A stretch of DNA of 64,000 nt from Williamsia phyllosphaerae (lineage in GTDB: Bacteria > Actinomycetota > Actinomycetes > Mycobacteriales > Mycobacteriaceae): the NCBI RefSeq assembly GCF_014635305.1, contig NZ_BMCS01000001.1:1-64000 (forward strand), written 5' to 3'. The notes under the pieces were generated by a model. That model had not been told where the DNA came from and searched no databases. It was given only the letters and a program-made list of their open reading frames with translations. The position numbers and the translations under genes were made by a program. Shown piece after piece: positions 62,928 through 64,000 of the stretch (position 1 is its first letter; each line of letters starts with the position of its first letter).

Positions 62928-64000
62928 TCACTCTGCGCTCTTGGCCAGCTCCACCGGGGTGTCGGGGAGCTCGACGGGCTTCTTCGATCCGACGAAGGTG
63001 AACTTCGCCTCGTCGCCGTCGCCCTCGCCGTCCCAGTTCTCCACGTCGACCAGGATGATCTGGCCGGCGGTGATGTCGTTGAACAGGATCTTCTCCGACA
63101 GCGCATCCTCGATCTCGCGCTGGATGGTGCGACGCAGCGGCCGCGCACCCAGCACCGGGTCGAACCCGCGCTTGGCCAGCAAGCTCTTGGCCTTGTCGGT
63201 GACCTCGAGGGCCATGTCCTTGTTCTTCAGCGCACCCTCGACGCGGTTGAGCATCAGGTCGACCATCGAGATGATCTCGTCCTTGGTGAGCTGATGGAAC
63301 ACCACGATGTCGTCGATGCGGTTGAGGAACTCCGGGCGGAAATGTTTCTTCAGCTCGTCGTTGACCTTCTGCTTCATCCGCTCGTAGTTCGAGCCGGCGC
63401 CCTCACCCGAGGTGAAGCCCAGCCCGACCGCCTTGGAGATGTCGGCCGTACCGAGGTTCGAGGTGAAGATCAGCACGGTGTTCTTGAAGTCGACCGTACG
63501 ACCCTGACCGTCGGTCAGACGACCGTCCTCCAACACCTGCAGCAGCGTGTTGTAGATCTCCGAGTGCGCCTTCTCGATCTCGTCGAACAGCACCACCGAG
63601 AACGGCTTGCGGCGGACCTTCTCGGTCAGCTGACCACCCTCTTCGTAGCCGACGTACCCGGGAGGGGCACCGAACAGCCGCGATGCGGTGAAGCGGTCAT
63701 GGAACTCGCCCATGTCGATCTGGATGAGCGCGTCGTCCTCGCCGAACAGGAAGTTCGCCAGCGCCTTGGAGAGCTCGGTCTTACCGACACCGGACGGGCC
63801 GGCGAAGATGAACGAGCCCGACGGGCGCTTGGGGTCCTTCAGACCGGCACGCGTACGACGGATCGCCTTGGAGACGGCCTTGACCGCCTCGACCTGGCCG
63901 ATGATCCGCTTGTGCAGCTCGTCCTCCATGCGGAGCAGACGGGTGGTCTCCTCCTCGGTGAGCTTGAAGACGGGGATACCGGTCCAGTTGCCCAGCACCT
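62928..64000 (-). CDS. clpC: ATP-dependent protease chaperone ClpC, C-terminal half
   Basis: The 357 residues present are the second AAA+ module: Walker A GPSGVGKTELSKALANFL, Walker B VVLFDEIEKAH, sensor 1 TSNLGTADIS, and arginine/sensor 2 region GARPLRRTIQREIEDALSEK. The frame continues past position 64,000, so the N-terminal half is outside the window. ClpC unfolds proteins for ClpP and is essential in mycobacteria. Confidence 0.95.
   Translation of the reverse strand, partial: VLGNWTGIPVFKLTEEETTRLLRMEDELHKRIIGQVEAVKAVSKAIRRTRAGLKDPKRPSGSFIFAGPSGVGKTELSKALANFLFGEDDALIQIDMGEFHDRFTASRLFGAPPGYVGYEEGGQLTEKVRRKPFSVVLFDEIEKAHSEIYNTLLQVLEDGRLTDGQGRTVDFKNTVLIFTSNLGTADISKAVGLGFTSGEGAGSNYERMKQKVNDELKKHFRPEFLNRIDDIVVFHQLTKDEIISMVDLMLNRVEGALKNKDMALEVTDKAKSLLAKRGFDPVLGARPLRRTIQREIEDALSEKILFNDITAGQIILVDVENWDGEGDGDEAKFTFVGSKKPVELPDTPVELAKSAE

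Overview
The window is high-GC, densely coding actinobacterial DNA. An ESX (type VII secretion) locus with EspG/PE/PPE proteins, dynamin-like GTPases of the IniA/IniC type, and a KstR-controlled sterol catabolic region together point to a mycolic-acid actinomycete. Gordonia or a close relative fits best, but that is inference from gene content. No tRNA, rRNA, CRISPR array or insertion sequence was recognised. Every gene-free stretch is shorter than about 265 bp once starts are corrected.

Region 1 (1-10,053): part of an ESX locus. It holds the tail of a PPE-like gene with an apparent frameshift, a dispanin-like membrane protein, divergent eccB and eccE, and a seven-gene minus-strand substrate/chaperone operon. 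That operon runs EspC-like, Pro/Gly-rich, PE, PPE, EspG, WXG100, WXG100 and ends at a strong bidirectional terminator. EspH-like and EspL/YbaB-like genes face the other way. eccC, eccD and mycP are not in the window. Region 2 (10,083-18,866): an ECF sigma factor, two small paralogous acidic proteins, a membrane-anchored Hsp70-like protein and two dynamin-like GTPases read as one operon. A divergent gene encodes a protein built of DxDxDG calcium-type loops, followed by a lipoprotein. This is the best candidate here for a poorly described system.

Region 3 (18,904-23,140): a tight sulfate-activation operon (cysD, cysNC, cysQ) that continues into two SMR transporter genes. Region 4 (23,257-29,693): an IclR-type regulator, a KstR2-type operator in front of an enoyl-CoA hydratase and three acyl-CoA dehydrogenase genes, and a GAF-EAL protein.

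Region 5 (29,711-57,489): sterol catabolism. hsaA-hsaC-hsaB is joined to DUF1214, SDR and sulfotransferase genes. kshA is divergent from hsaA, and hsaE-hsaG-hsaF is divergent from kstD-chsH3. The igr-type operon chsE1-chsE2-chsH2-chsH1-ltp2 ends in fadD19, and fadE34 is divergent from kstR. Sites matching TnnAACnnGTTnnA lie at every expected control point. hsaD is absent from its usual place. Inserted among these genes are a VOC protein, an AbiEi-like gene flanked by two palindromic repeats, and a TetR/MFS efflux module.

Region 6 (57,555-64,000): a WYL regulator with a perfect palindromic operator and its divergent TIGR03086-type gene, a lipoprotein with a 37-residue tandem repeat, a small membrane protein, a TetR/acyl-CoA dehydrogenase pair, and the C-terminal half of clpC running off the window.
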